A DNA stretch of 64,000 nucleotides from Sphingobacteriaceae bacterium (GTDB lineage Bacteria > Bacteroidota > Bacteroidia > Sphingobacteriales > Sphingobacteriaceae), in the NCBI GenBank assembly GCA_947459195.1, contig CANHCS010000001.1, positions 33,391 to 97,390 on the forward strand, read 5' to 3'. The translations under genes were made by a program, and so were the position numbers. Below, in pieces: positions 45,160 to 52,738 of the stretch. Numbering within the stretch: the first letter of the stretch is position 1; each line of letters opens with the position of its first letter. Below the pieces are notes generated by a model. The model made no database searches. It was not told where the DNA came from and saw only the letters and a list, made by a program, of their open reading frames with translations.

Positions 45160-46077
45160 ATGAACAAATTAAACATTTTACTCTTTTTAACACTGGTTGT
45201 TGTTTTAACTTCTTGCGACAAAACATATAAGTATGTAGAGAAGGTTAGTGAAGAAAGTATTTTAGGTGGGACAGTAATAAAAGAGAAAGATGAAACAATT
45301 ATTATGGCAAAGGACGACTCTACTGCATACTTGGAAGCATTCCGGAAGTTTTGTATTTCGGTTAAAGTTAAAAAGTACATGGATAAATCAATGGGTAAGA
45401 CATATTCTACACCCATAAGTTTTAAACTTTTAAATGACAAGGGTGAAGACATAACAAGCACTACATTATTTGCAAGCCGAACTAAACGTGAAAAAGAAAT
45501 TGAAGAACGAATATTTTCAATGAAAAACAGCGTTCAAGATGCAGTTGACAATAACAGAAAAGAGAGAATAGAAGAATTTAAAAAAACAGCAAAAATTGAT
45601 TCTGCAAAAATTAAAGAATTGAAGAAATTTTTTAGAATTAAAAAAGACGAATTTTCTACAACAGGAAAAACCTGGTATACACCCAAGTCAGCTCCAAGAT
45701 ATACAAATAGAAATGGATTATATTGCTATTTCCAAACGGAGAATGGTATTCCGAGCAATTTTAGATTTAGAATGCAATACTATTCGGACGATTGGTTGTT
45801 TTTTAGTAAAGTGCAATTTTCAATAGATGGGAAAGCATATGAGTATGTACCTATGGACACAGAAACTGATAATGGGGACGGTGGACGTATTTGGGAATGG
45901 TTTGATGAAAGTGTTTCCGAAAGCGACAAAGAATTAATAAATGCTTTAGCGAATGCAAAATCAGCTAAAATGAAACTGATAGGTAGACAATATTTTGATA
46001 TAAAAAATATAACACAGGAACAAATAAAAAGTATTAAACGAACATTAGAATTGTATCAAGCAATGGGTGGAAAATAG
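45160..46077 (+). CDS. Hypothetical lipoprotein (island cargo)
   Basis: The product is 305 residues with an SPII signal and lipobox VLTSC (Cys at about 19). The mature part has a Lys/Glu-rich helical middle (about 105-160) and a C-terminal half with aromatic residues (RYTNRNGLYCYFQ, MQYYSDDWLFFSKVQFSIDG, GGRIWEWFDESVS) that looks beta-rich, ending in a helix. I recognise no family. The segment around WLFFSKVQFSIDGKAYEYVP is like small periplasmic or lipoprotein domains that occur alone in many genomes. Function unknown. Confidence 0.72.
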   Translation: MNKLNILLFLTLVVVLTSCDKTYKYVEKVSEESILGGTVIKEKDETIIMAKDDSTAYLEAFRKFCISVKVKKYMDKSMGKTYSTPISFKLLNDKGEDITSTTLFASRTKREKEIEERIFSMKNSVQDAVDNNRKERIEEFKKTAKIDSAKIKELKKFFRIKKDEFSTTGKTWYTPKSAPRYTNRNGLYCYFQTENGIPSNFRFRMQYYSDDWLFFSKVQFSIDGKAYEYVPMDTETDNGDGGRIWEWFDESVSESDKELINALANAKSAKMKLIGRQYFDIKNITQEQIKSIKRTLELYQAMGGK

Positions 46078-46274
46078 CAATAATAGCAAAGAGTGTTAGT
46101 TTTTCAATCAATATATTAGTTATAAAAATCAAAAGAAGATAAATCATAAAGAATACATCCCCTTATGAAAAGCTGTTTTTGCATATGAGGACAAAAATGG
46201 GCTTTTCAGATAACAAGCTAAAGGGGAAGGTTTTTATCTAACTGTTAAAATCACATTAATAAAGGAAAGGTATC

Positions 46275-46457
46275 TTGGATGATATATATGTTACCCTTGA
46301 TGGAGGTAGTAATACATTCAGAGAGGTAAAGCGTTACTTTGATAATCCAGAAATTGCAAATGAATTAAGAAGAGGGATTATAGTTACATTTAATGAAAAT
46401 TGGGTTGGATTAATGGGTAATATTTTAATTAAGGAGTTTGAGTTAATACAAGATTGA
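46275..46457 (+). CDS. Short hypothetical ORF, possibly a gene remnant
   Basis: The frame encodes 60 residues from a TTG (no ATG is available; a stop lies 4 codons upstream). The composition is protein-like (FREVKRYFDNPEIANELRRG, then VTFNENWVGLMGNILIKEF), so it is more likely a truncated or small real gene than chance. The 42-aa ORF starts 2 nt after its stop. Product unknown. Confidence 0.4.
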   Translation: MDDIYVTLDGGSNTFREVKRYFDNPEIANELRRGIIVTFNENWVGLMGNILIKEFELIQD

Positions 46458-46459
46458 AT

Positions 46460-46588
46460 ATGAATTTATTCGGAATTACAGGTAGTAAGGTATATGCCGA
46501 TTTAACCCCACTTCCGTCTAAAAATTTGTATAACCCTGAACGATTCTTCAGACATCATATCTTTCCAATTGAGAAAGTTGAAAGTTAA
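46460..46588 (+). CDS. Tiny ORF (42 aa) with an NPExFF tail
   Basis: Encodes MNLFGITGSKVYADLTPLPS, then a tail NPERFFRHHIFPIEKVES. It starts 2 nt after the 60-aa ORF. The tail resembles that of a second tiny ORF at 47461 (NPEQFFSQHLISLEKE), and the DNA is similar there too, so the two are related. Could be a micropeptide or a leftover of a duplicated gene end. Confidence 0.35.
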   Translation: MNLFGITGSKVYADLTPLPSKNLYNPERFFRHHIFPIEKVES

Positions 46589-46598
46589 AGGACGTATA

Positions 46599-47072
46599 CT
46601 AAGAGAGAACTCCAATTACGAAAATTATAAAAATTATAATTGCAATCCATGCAATTACTATCATAGAATTATCGCTATCATAATTTACTGATGGGTTTTG
46701 TTTTCTATAAGCACTCAAACCACCCGTTTGAATATAGTTCTCCAAATAATCCAAAAATTCTCTTTTTATTTTTTCAGCAGTATTGTGAGTAACCGTTGTG
46801 AGTAACCCATCTGAATTACTAATCTTCAGTTTTAGATTGGTTTTATTAGGTTCTAAACTTACTATTTGACACTCTATGACAAATTTCGAACCGAAAGTTG
46901 GGCTGTAATCAAAGGTTATAGTTTTATACAAAGATTTGATTGCCGGGTTATAGAAGTTTGAATTAGATTGAACAACTATAGAAACCGATGAAAACAGTTT
47001 TTCATCGTCAACATTGAAATTATAATTACCCTCTAATGCTGGTAATTGGTGTCTTTGATAATAAGTTCCCAT
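46599..47072 (-). CDS. Hypothetical tail-anchored protein
   Basis: The product is 157 residues: a soluble beta-rich N-terminal part (for example LKLKISNSDGLLTTVTHN) followed by a short helix (AEKIKREFLDYLENYIQ) and one C-terminal membrane helix (VIAWIAIIIFIIFVIGVL) ending at the C-terminus. So it should be anchored in the inner membrane with the main domain in the cytoplasm. No family recognised. Convergent to the tiny ORF at 46460; same strand as the 63-aa membrane protein upstream. Confidence 0.68.
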   Translation of the reverse strand: MGTYYQRHQLPALEGNYNFNVDDEKLFSSVSIVVQSNSNFYNPAIKSLYKTITFDYSPTFGSKFVIECQIVSLEPNKTNLKLKISNSDGLLTTVTHNTAEKIKREFLDYLENYIQTGGLSAYRKQNPSVNYDSDNSMIVIAWIAIIIFIIFVIGVLS

Positions 47073-47097
47073 GTTCTATTTTTTTATATCTAATCCA

Positions 47098-47289
47098 TCA
47101 AAGCCTGTAAAAAGAATTGATTTGTTCATTCGTCATCTTTGTGCCGTCTTTCTCATACAATAACTTTAAAAGATAGTTTGTTCTTTTTGTGTTCTTGTCA
47201 ATTGATGAGAAAACTAAATAAAACATAATAATTATAATCAGTTGAATTCCTAAAATGATAAATAGTACGGTTGATACATCGTTAGTCAT
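47098..47289 (-). CDS. Small single-span membrane protein
   Basis: The product is 63 residues with one N-terminal helix (VLFIILGIQLIIIIMFYLVF) and a charged cytoplasmic tail ending in TNEQINSFYRL. It precedes the tail-anchored 157-aa gene on the same strand by 25 nt, so the two may be one transcript. No known family. Confidence 0.6.
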   Translation of the reverse strand: MTNDVSTVLFIILGIQLIIIIMFYLVFSSIDKNTKRTNYLLKLLYEKDGTKMTNEQINSFYRL

Positions 47290-47460
47290 ATTTTTCTGTT
47301 TTTAAGTTATTTGACTAATCTAAATTTATTATTTTTTAATTGTTTCAAGGGATTGATTTGAAAAATTATTTGAATTATAAATACTTATAACTTGTTATTC
47401 TTTTAGGTTCATTGTTTGTGTGCCAATTTGATAATCCATCAAATTATTCTTTAAAACCAT

Positions 47461-47532
47461 ATGTGTCAAAAAAAGAGTCAGAATCCTGAACAGTTCTTTA
47501 GTCAGCATTTGATTTCATTAGAGAAAGAGTAA
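47461..47532 (+). CDS. Tiny ORF (23 aa) related to the one at 46460
   Basis: Reads MCQKKSQNPEQFFSQHLISL and ends LEKE; the NPEQFFSQH segment matches NPERFFRHH in the 42-aa ORF. It lies in a 372-base stretch (47290-47661) that otherwise holds no gene, only AT-rich DNA and a promoter candidate. It may be untranslated remnant DNA. Confidence 0.25.
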   Translation: MCQKKSQNPEQFFSQHLISLEKE

Positions 47533-47571
47533 AAACTAAAAATAATTTACTAAGATTCTTTTGTTGATTTT

Positions 47572-47604
47572 TTTGAGTCAAATAAGGTCTATATCCTTCT
47601 TTTG
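47572..47604 (+). promoter_or_regulatory. Possible promoter of the 185-aa exported protein
   Basis: TTTG at 47572-47575, 21-nt spacer, TTCTTTTG at 47597-47604 (one base off TAnnTTTG). The gene start is 58 nt downstream. Confidence 0.4.
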
Positions 47605-47661
47605 CACTTTAAATTGGAAAAATAGTTTACTATTTTTATGCTAATAGATTAAGAAAGTAAA

Positions 47662-48219
47662 ATGAAAAACATTATTGTAACTACTATGGTAGTAGTGCTT
47701 ACAACGACAGCACTTTTGGGTCAAGAATTTTTAGGCGTCAAGGTTGATGGGAAAAAAGAGACGGTTATTGCTGCATTTAAGTCGAAAGGGTTTGCTCCAA
47801 GCGGCGAAATGTCGGACAATGTTGTTACAATGAAAGGTGTTGCTGCAGGCAAAAATATAGAAATCAACATTGTCAGTACTCCATTGACTAAAACAGTCTG
47901 GAAATTTTCTGTTTACCTACCAAAACAAAGTAATTGGTATTCTTTAAAGGCACAATATGAAGAATACTTAAAGCTCTTAACAGAAAAGTACGGGGAACCA
48001 ACGAACATGTATAATTTCTTCTCAAGCCCTTACGAAGAGGGAGATGGTTATGAAATGACTGCAGTGTATGCTGAGAAATGTCATTATGCTGCTTTTTGGA
48101 AGCAGGGGTATGCTATAAATATATCCCAATGGAAACAAGTTAACATTGTCTATGAAAATGATGTTAATAGTGATTTAAATCGCAAAGAAAAAGACCAGGT
48201 GAATAAAAACATATTCTAA
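47662..48219 (+). CDS. Exported hypothetical protein (island cargo)
   Basis: The product is 185 residues with a Sec signal peptide (MKNIIVTTMVVVLTTTALLG). The mature part begins with a short repeat-like segment (FLGVKVDGKKETVIAAFKSKGF) and contains WSYSLKAQYEEYLKLLTEKYGEPTNMY-type helix-turn sequence, typical of small periplasmic proteins of unknown role in Bacteroidota (the LKLLTEKYGEPT pattern recurs in them). No enzyme motif. Its own promoter-like boxes lie 58 nt upstream. Confidence 0.72.
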   Translation: MKNIIVTTMVVVLTTTALLGQEFLGVKVDGKKETVIAAFKSKGFAPSGEMSDNVVTMKGVAAGKNIEINIVSTPLTKTVWKFSVYLPKQSNWYSLKAQYEEYLKLLTEKYGEPTNMYNFFSSPYEEGDGYEMTAVYAEKCHYAAFWKQGYAINISQWKQVNIVYENDVNSDLNRKEKDQVNKNIF

Positions 48220-48397
48220 TCTTCTCCATGCAGTAGTTACAACCAGTACACCTTCTTCCTAATGAAAGTATACAATTAAGGTTGTATTCCCTTATAGGAT
48301 GGATATTGCTTCTCAAATATCTCTGACACCCTTTGTTATTTTTTGCTTTTAGCGTTATAAATAGGTATAATATGTCTTAGTGTATACAATTCCCGTA

Positions 48398-48440
48398 ATT
48401 TCACCTTAGTTCGGTTCGATAATTGAAGCTTACGGGCTAC
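48398..48440 (+). pseudogene. Eroded tRNA-Glu 3' half, probable scar of an earlier integration
   Basis: Contains in tRNA order ATTTCACCTTAG (resembling the anticodon loop TTTTCATTCTTG), GGTTCGAT (48413-48420, identical to the T-loop) and TACGGGCTAC (48431-48440, identical to the acceptor end of tRNA-Glu at 42014-42023). The spacing between T loop and acceptor is 5 nt too long and the stems no longer pair. A strong terminator follows at once, as after a tRNA. It may also be chance similarity, but the order of three matches argues against that. Confidence 0.45.
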
Positions 48441-48441
48441 T

Positions 48442-48480
48442 AAAAACCTCATTTCTGATTTCAGAGATGAGGTTTTTTAT
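48442..48480 (+). terminator. Strong intrinsic terminator
   Basis: AAAAACCTCATTTCTGA (48442-48458), loop TT, TCAGAGATGAGGTTTTT: a 17-bp stem with one G-T pair, ending in six T. It follows the tRNA-Glu-like scar. The 356 bases between 48220 and 48575 contain this and the scar but no gene. Confidence 0.88.
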
Positions 48481-48575
48481 TTTACGGGTTAAACAAAGTA
48501 AACATTTATTAAACTTCAATACTAGATTTATCCTTGGAGGTGATAGTTATTTTTAGAGTTTTAATTATCATGGAT

Positions 48576-49013
48576 TTATTTTTTGATGGAGTAATAGAAT
48601 GTCCCAACGCCTCCACGATTCATCCCACCAATTAGTACCGTTGTGTCGATTTTACTTAATACTTTATTATTATTTATGTATATAGAAGAAGTTGAACTTC
48701 CTTTCTTGTCTAAGATATAAAAGGTCGTTTCAAATCCAACATCCAATGGTCTTTTGTTACTGGTAATTGTAAACGTAGTATCCCAGGAATTAACTCCACT
48801 TTTAGGGTAAACATATTCTGATAATCCATTTTCTCCCACAATTTTCGTAATTCTAAATGCTGACCTAGGACCAAAGCTAGCGGGAGGTTCGATGATACCT
48901 GTACTAAATTTTAGTTCATATTTTACAGTTATAGGGACAGGACGTGTTGTTTTATCTTTGGAGCAACTACTAAATAAACACACCAAAAACAAAATATTAA
49001 TAATTTCTTTCAT
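48576..49013 (-). CDS. Hypothetical lipoprotein
   Basis: The product is 145 residues with an SPII signal (lipobox LFSSC, Cys at about 17) and a small beta-sandwich-like mature domain (VKYELKFSTGIIEPP, SVNSWDTTFTITSN-type strands, DTTVLIGGMNRGGVGTFYYS). Such domains are common among Bacteroidota surface or periplasmic lipoproteins of unknown role. It is the only gene of the segment between the tRNA scar and attR. The 311 bases from 49014 to 49324 hold no gene, only attR and a terminator. Confidence 0.72.
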   Translation of the reverse strand: MKEIINILFLVCLFSSCSKDKTTRPVPITVKYELKFSTGIIEPPASFGPRSAFRITKIVGENGLSEYVYPKSGVNSWDTTFTITSNKRPLDVGFETTFYILDKKGSSTSSIYINNNKVLSKIDTTVLIGGMNRGGVGTFYYSIKK

Positions 49014-49198
49014 ATGAATCAGTTAATCTATGAATTAAATATTTCCAAATTTAAAATTCTTTAAGGAAACTGTCATTCCTCTATTCTCTATATTTCAATG
49101 AAGGTTCATTGTATAGTATTTAGAACTATATGAGTTCGAAGTCCTGTTAAAAAAGTGCTGTAAAACATTTATAAAAGCACATTATGACTGAGGTGTGT

Positions 49199-49213
49199 TT
49201 CCCCTACGGGCTA
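49199..49213 (+). repeat. attR core: copy of the tRNA-Glu 3' end
   Basis: TTCCCCTACGGGCTA, 15 of 15 identical to 42008-42022. Directly followed by a terminator hairpin, as would be expected if this is where tRNA-Glu originally ended. No CCA follows here, whereas the tRNA copy has one. Confidence 0.85.
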
Positions 49214-49248
49214 AAAAACCCTTAGCAATTATATTGAGGGTTTTTTAT
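49213..49248 (+). terminator. Intrinsic terminator, probably the original end of the tRNA-Glu transcript
   Basis: AAAAAACCCT (49213-49222), 14-nt loop, AGGGTTTTTT (49237-49246): 10 bp and a T run. Displaced from tRNA-Glu by the island; it now sits upstream of the galactan operon. Confidence 0.8.
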
Positions 49249-49324
49249 TTTGTAACCTTTCTGTTTGCATCTTTATCCTTTCATGATTTTCTGTAAATTG
49301 CTCTCTTAACCAATTGAATCAATC

Positions 49325-52300
49325 GTGCATATTCACTTTAAGAGATGGTTGCTTGTTGCTTTTTTGTTCAACAGTTTACTTGTAAGGTCACAAACCAAAA
49401 TCAATTTTGATGAGGGATGGAAATTTCATTTCGGCCATGCCGGTGATCCTTCGAAGGATTTCAATTATGGTATTCCAGCCATATTCTCCAAGTCAGGCAA
49501 AACAGATCAAACTGCGCTAGGCATTAATTTTGATGATAAAGCCTGGAGAACGCTCGATTTACCTCATGACTGGGCAGTAGAATTACCTTTTGTAAATACG
49601 CCTAATTTTGATGTGCAGTCGCACGGCTATAAACCAGTGGGCGGTTTGTATCCAGAAACCAGTATCGGCTGGTACCGCAAACATTTTACCGTAGCCAAGG
49701 CCGATTCGGGAAGTCGTTTCAGCATACAGTTTGATGGAATTTTTAGGAATGCCAACATTTGGGTCAATGGATTTTTTCTGGGGAATAATCAAAGTGGCTA
49801 TGTGGGGGCAACTTATGATATTACCGATTATATCCAATTTGATAAAGACAATGTAATTACGGTAAGAGTAGATGCCACACAATACGAAGGTTGGTTTTAT
49901 GAGGGGGCCGGGATCTATAGGCACGTATGGCTAAATAAATTTAACAACCTCCATTTTGAGCAGAATGGCGTGTTTGTTTATTCGGATGTGAAGGATAAGA
50001 GTGCACAAATAAACATTGAAGCCAGCATCCAAAATGAACAATTGAGTGGAGCAAACTTCACAATCTATTCATATCTCACAGACCGGAATGGTAAAAGGCT
50101 GGCCCAAACGAAACCACAAGCTGTTGAACTGGCTTCCAACGCTCAAACAACCGTTAAGCAGCAGATCCATCTCCTGCATCCGCGTTTATGGAGCTTAAAA
50201 GATCCTTATTTATACAAAGTCGTTTCTATCATTAAATCCGGGGATCAGGTGATCGATTCTGTAAAACAACGCATTGGTATCCGTACCATCCGTTTGGATC
50301 CGAAGGAAGGTTTTTTCCTGAATGGCGAATACGTGAAGTTGCAAGGCGTAAACAATCACCAAGATCATGCTGGGGTAGGGAGCGCCTTGCCGGATTATTT
50401 GCAATACTATCGTGTGGCTTTATTAAAAGAAATGGGCGTGAATGCCTATCGTACCAGCCACCACGCACCTACACCCGAACTGTTAGCAGCCTGCGATAGT
50501 TTAGGGATGCTGGTGATGGATGAACAACGTTTATTAAATAGCAGTCCCGAATACATGAGTCAGCTTGAGCGTCTAATTAAACGTGATCGGAATCATCCTT
50601 CCGTTTTTTTATGGTCAATTGGCAACGAGGAAGGTTGGATACAAACTAACTCTACCGGAAAGCGTATTGCTCAAACCCTATTGGCCAAACAACGAGCATT
50701 AGACCCCACCCGCACCAGCACCTATGCGGCCGATGTTCCCAATGTATTTGAAGGGGTAAACGAAGTCATCCCCGTTAGAGGATTTAACTATCGCCAGTTT
50801 GCCGTTGCCGATTATCATCGCGACCACCCCAATCAACCCATTATTGGTACGGAGATGGGGAGTACGGTAACTACTCGGGGAATTTATCAGCTTGATTCAT
50901 TGAAAGCTTATCTGCCCGATCAAGACATCACTGCTCCCTGGTGGGCCAGCCGTGCTGAAGAGTGGTGGCAGCTTGCTGCTCCAAATAAATTTTGGCTAGG
51001 TGGATTCATCTGGACTGGATTTGATTATCGAGGAGAACCCACCCCATTCAAATGGCCTAATATCAATTCGCATTTTGGCGTAATGGACATGTGCGGATTC
51101 CCAAAAAACATTTATTACTACTATCAAAGCTGGTGGACCGATAAAGACGTATTGCATATTTCGCCTCATTGGAATTGGCCCGGCAAAGAGGGACAAGCCA
51201 TGGATGTTTGGGTGAACTCCAATGCCGACGATGTGGAATTGTTTTTAAATGGGAAAAGTTTGGGTAAAAAACAGATGCCACGTAATGGGCATTTGCAATG
51301 GTCAGTTTTGTATGAGCCGGGTAAATTAGCAGCCATTGCTTATAAAAAAGGTAAAAAATTAACCGCACAAGTAGAAACTACCGGTCCGGCTGCCGAAGTG
51401 GTAATTACTCCTTATAAAACAACCATGCTGGCCGATGGCAAGGATGCAGCCGTGATTAATGTGAGTGTAGTGGACAAGGAGGGAAGAGAAGTGCCCAATG
51501 CCAATCAGCTCATTAAATTTATCCTTACGGGAGATGCGAAAATTATTGGCGTTGGCAACGGAGATCCGAGCAGTCATGAACCTGATAAATGTGTAGACGG
51601 TGCCTGGCAACGAAGTCTGTTTAATGGGAAATGTCAGGTAATTATTCAATCGGGTAAAACCGCGGGGAATATCAAGTTCGAAGCAATAGCAGATGGACTG
51701 TGGAAAGGATCAACTGATATTTTAACAGTTTCACCGTCTAATGTATCTACCCTGAGTACGAGCGATAAGAAGTATGAATTGAGAGGTGAAGCCGCCAAAT
51801 CGAGGTCGAGCACCAAGATGCTGGGAGCTGATATTTCTTTTCTACCAGAGTTAGAGGCCAAGGGGATTAAATTTTCGGATCAGGGTATTCAGAAAGATCC
51901 CATTTTGATCATGAAAGACCATGGGATCAATTATGTGCGCTTACGCATTTTTAATGACCCAGCTCATGAAAAAGGCTATGCTCCCGGCCAAGGATTCTGC
52001 GATTTGAACTATACCAAAGCCATGGCGAAACGGGTGAAAGCAGCCGGGATGAAGCTCTTATTAGACTTTCACTATAGCGATTATTGGGCCGACCCGGGAA
52101 AACAATTCAAGCCGGCCGCTTGGGAAAAATTAAATCCGGAGGAGCTCAAGCAAGCTTTATATGATTTTACCAAGAAAGTGATGCAGGAATTGAAAGATCA
52201 GGGCACTACACCCGATATGGTCCAAATTGGAAACGAGATTAACCATGGTATTGTTTGGCCGGAAGGTAGTGTGAGCAATATCGATTATTTGGCACAGCTC

Positions 52301-52726
52301 ATTAAATCAGGTACCGCCGCCGTAAAATCGGTTGATCCGAAAGTGGTGATGATGCTGCACATCGCTTTGGGCGGACAGAACGACGAGTCTGTATTTTTTA
52401 TAGATAATATGGTGGCCCGTGGGGTACACTTCGATGTGATCGGTCAGTCCTATTATCCAAAATGGCATGGAACTTTAGCTGATTTGAATTCGAATTTGAA
52501 TGATTTGGTCAGAAGATATGATAAAGAGGTCATCGTAGTTGAATATTCCCAATTTAAGGATGAAGTAAATAAAATTGCTTTTGAACTTCCTGAAGGCAAG
52601 GGCATGGGTACCTGCATTTGGGAGCCCCTCAATACCTGGGAGGCATTCTTTAACCCAGACGGCCAATCTAATGACTATCTGAAACGCTACGATCAGATCA
52701 GCAAACAATACCTCCAGAAAAAATAG
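49325..52726 (+). CDS. Fused GH2 beta-galactosidase and GH53 endo-beta-1,4-galactanase
   Basis: A 1133-residue exported enzyme. A signal peptide (KRWLLVAFLFNSLLVRSQ) is followed by a GH2 module (about 25-620): sugar-binding and Ig-like domains, then a TIM barrel with acid/base Glu435 in WSIGNEEGW and nucleophile Glu510 in GTEMGST. Additional beta domains (about 620-825) precede a GH53 module (about 832-1133) with KMLGADISFLPELEAKG, MKLLLDFHYSDYWADPG, acid/base Glu971 in VQIGNEINHG and nucleophile Glu1073 in VIVVEYSQ. Both catalytic pairs are intact. So one chain should cut galactan and release galactose from the fragments. The GTG start is placed just before the signal peptide. First gene of the galactose operon; galK begins 12 nt after its stop. 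Confidence 0.93.
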   Translation: MHIHFKRWLLVAFLFNSLLVRSQTKINFDEGWKFHFGHAGDPSKDFNYGIPAIFSKSGKTDQTALGINFDDKAWRTLDLPHDWAVELPFVNTPNFDVQSHGYKPVGGLYPETSIGWYRKHFTVAKADSGSRFSIQFDGIFRNANIWVNGFFLGNNQSGYVGATYDITDYIQFDKDNVITVRVDATQYEGWFYEGAGIYRHVWLNKFNNLHFEQNGVFVYSDVKDKSAQINIEASIQNEQLSGANFTIYSYLTDRNGKRLAQTKPQAVELASNAQTTVKQQIHLLHPRLWSLKDPYLYKVVSIIKSGDQVIDSVKQRIGIRTIRLDPKEGFFLNGEYVKLQGVNNHQDHAGVGSALPDYLQYYRVALLKEMGVNAYRTSHHAPTPELLAACDSLGMLVMDEQRLLNSSPEYMSQLERLIKRDRNHPSVFLWSIGNEEGWIQTNSTGKRIAQTLLAKQRALDPTRTSTYAADVPNVFEGVNEVIPVRGFNYRQFAVADYHRDHPNQPIIGTEMGSTVTTRGIYQLDSLKAYLPDQDITAPWWASRAEEWWQLAAPNKFWLGGFIWTGFDYRGEPTPFKWPNINSHFGVMDMCGFPKNIYYYYQSWWTDKDVLHISPHWNWPGKEGQAMDVWVNSNADDVELFLNGKSLGKKQMPRNGHLQWSVLYEPGKLAAIAYKKGKKLTAQVETTGPAAEVVITPYKTTMLADGKDAAVINVSVVDKEGREVPNANQLIKFILTGDAKIIGVGNGDPSSHEPDKCVDGAWQRSLFNGKCQVIIQSGKTAGNIKFEAIADGLWKGSTDILTVSPSNVSTLSTSDKKYELRGEAAKSRSSTKMLGADISFLPELEAKGIKFSDQGIQKDPILIMKDHGINYVRLRIFNDPAHEKGYAPGQGFCDLNYTKAMAKRVKAAGMKLLLDFHYSDYWADPGKQFKPAAWEKLNPEELKQALYDFTKKVMQELKDQGTTPDMVQIGNEINHGIVWPEGSVSNIDYLAQLIKSGTAAVKSVDPKVVMMLHIALGGQNDESVFFIDNMVARGVHFDVIGQSYYPKWHGTLADLNSNLNDLVRRYDKEVIVVEYSQFKDEVNKIAFELPEGKGMGTCIWEPLNTWEAFFNPDGQSNDYLKRYDQISKQYLQKK

Positions 52727-52738
52727 TTACAGTTCAGT

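Larger units (their letters stand above)
42008..49213. mobile_element. Integrated genomic island in tRNA-Glu (about 7.2 kb), probably composite
   Basis: Bounded by 15-bp direct repeats that equal the 3' end of tRNA-Glu, with a large serine recombinase at the tRNA end reading toward the tRNA. Base composition is clearly more AT-rich than in the housekeeping genes on both sides, with short ORFs on both strands. Cargo: one exported protein (43926), two small membrane proteins (44467, 44828), a lipoprotein (45160), two tiny ORFs (46275, 46460), two more single-span proteins (46599, 47098), another exported protein (47662) and a lipoprotein (48576). No transfer, replication or phage structural genes are visible. 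An eroded tRNA-Glu-like scar at 48398-48440 with its own terminator suggests that the last about 770 bp belong to an older insertion. Confidence 0.82.

Noticed and set aside
44467-46077. Toxin-immunity or restriction system in the island
   Set aside because: No nuclease, methylase, toxin or immunity motif is recognisable; calling it a defence system would be speculation.
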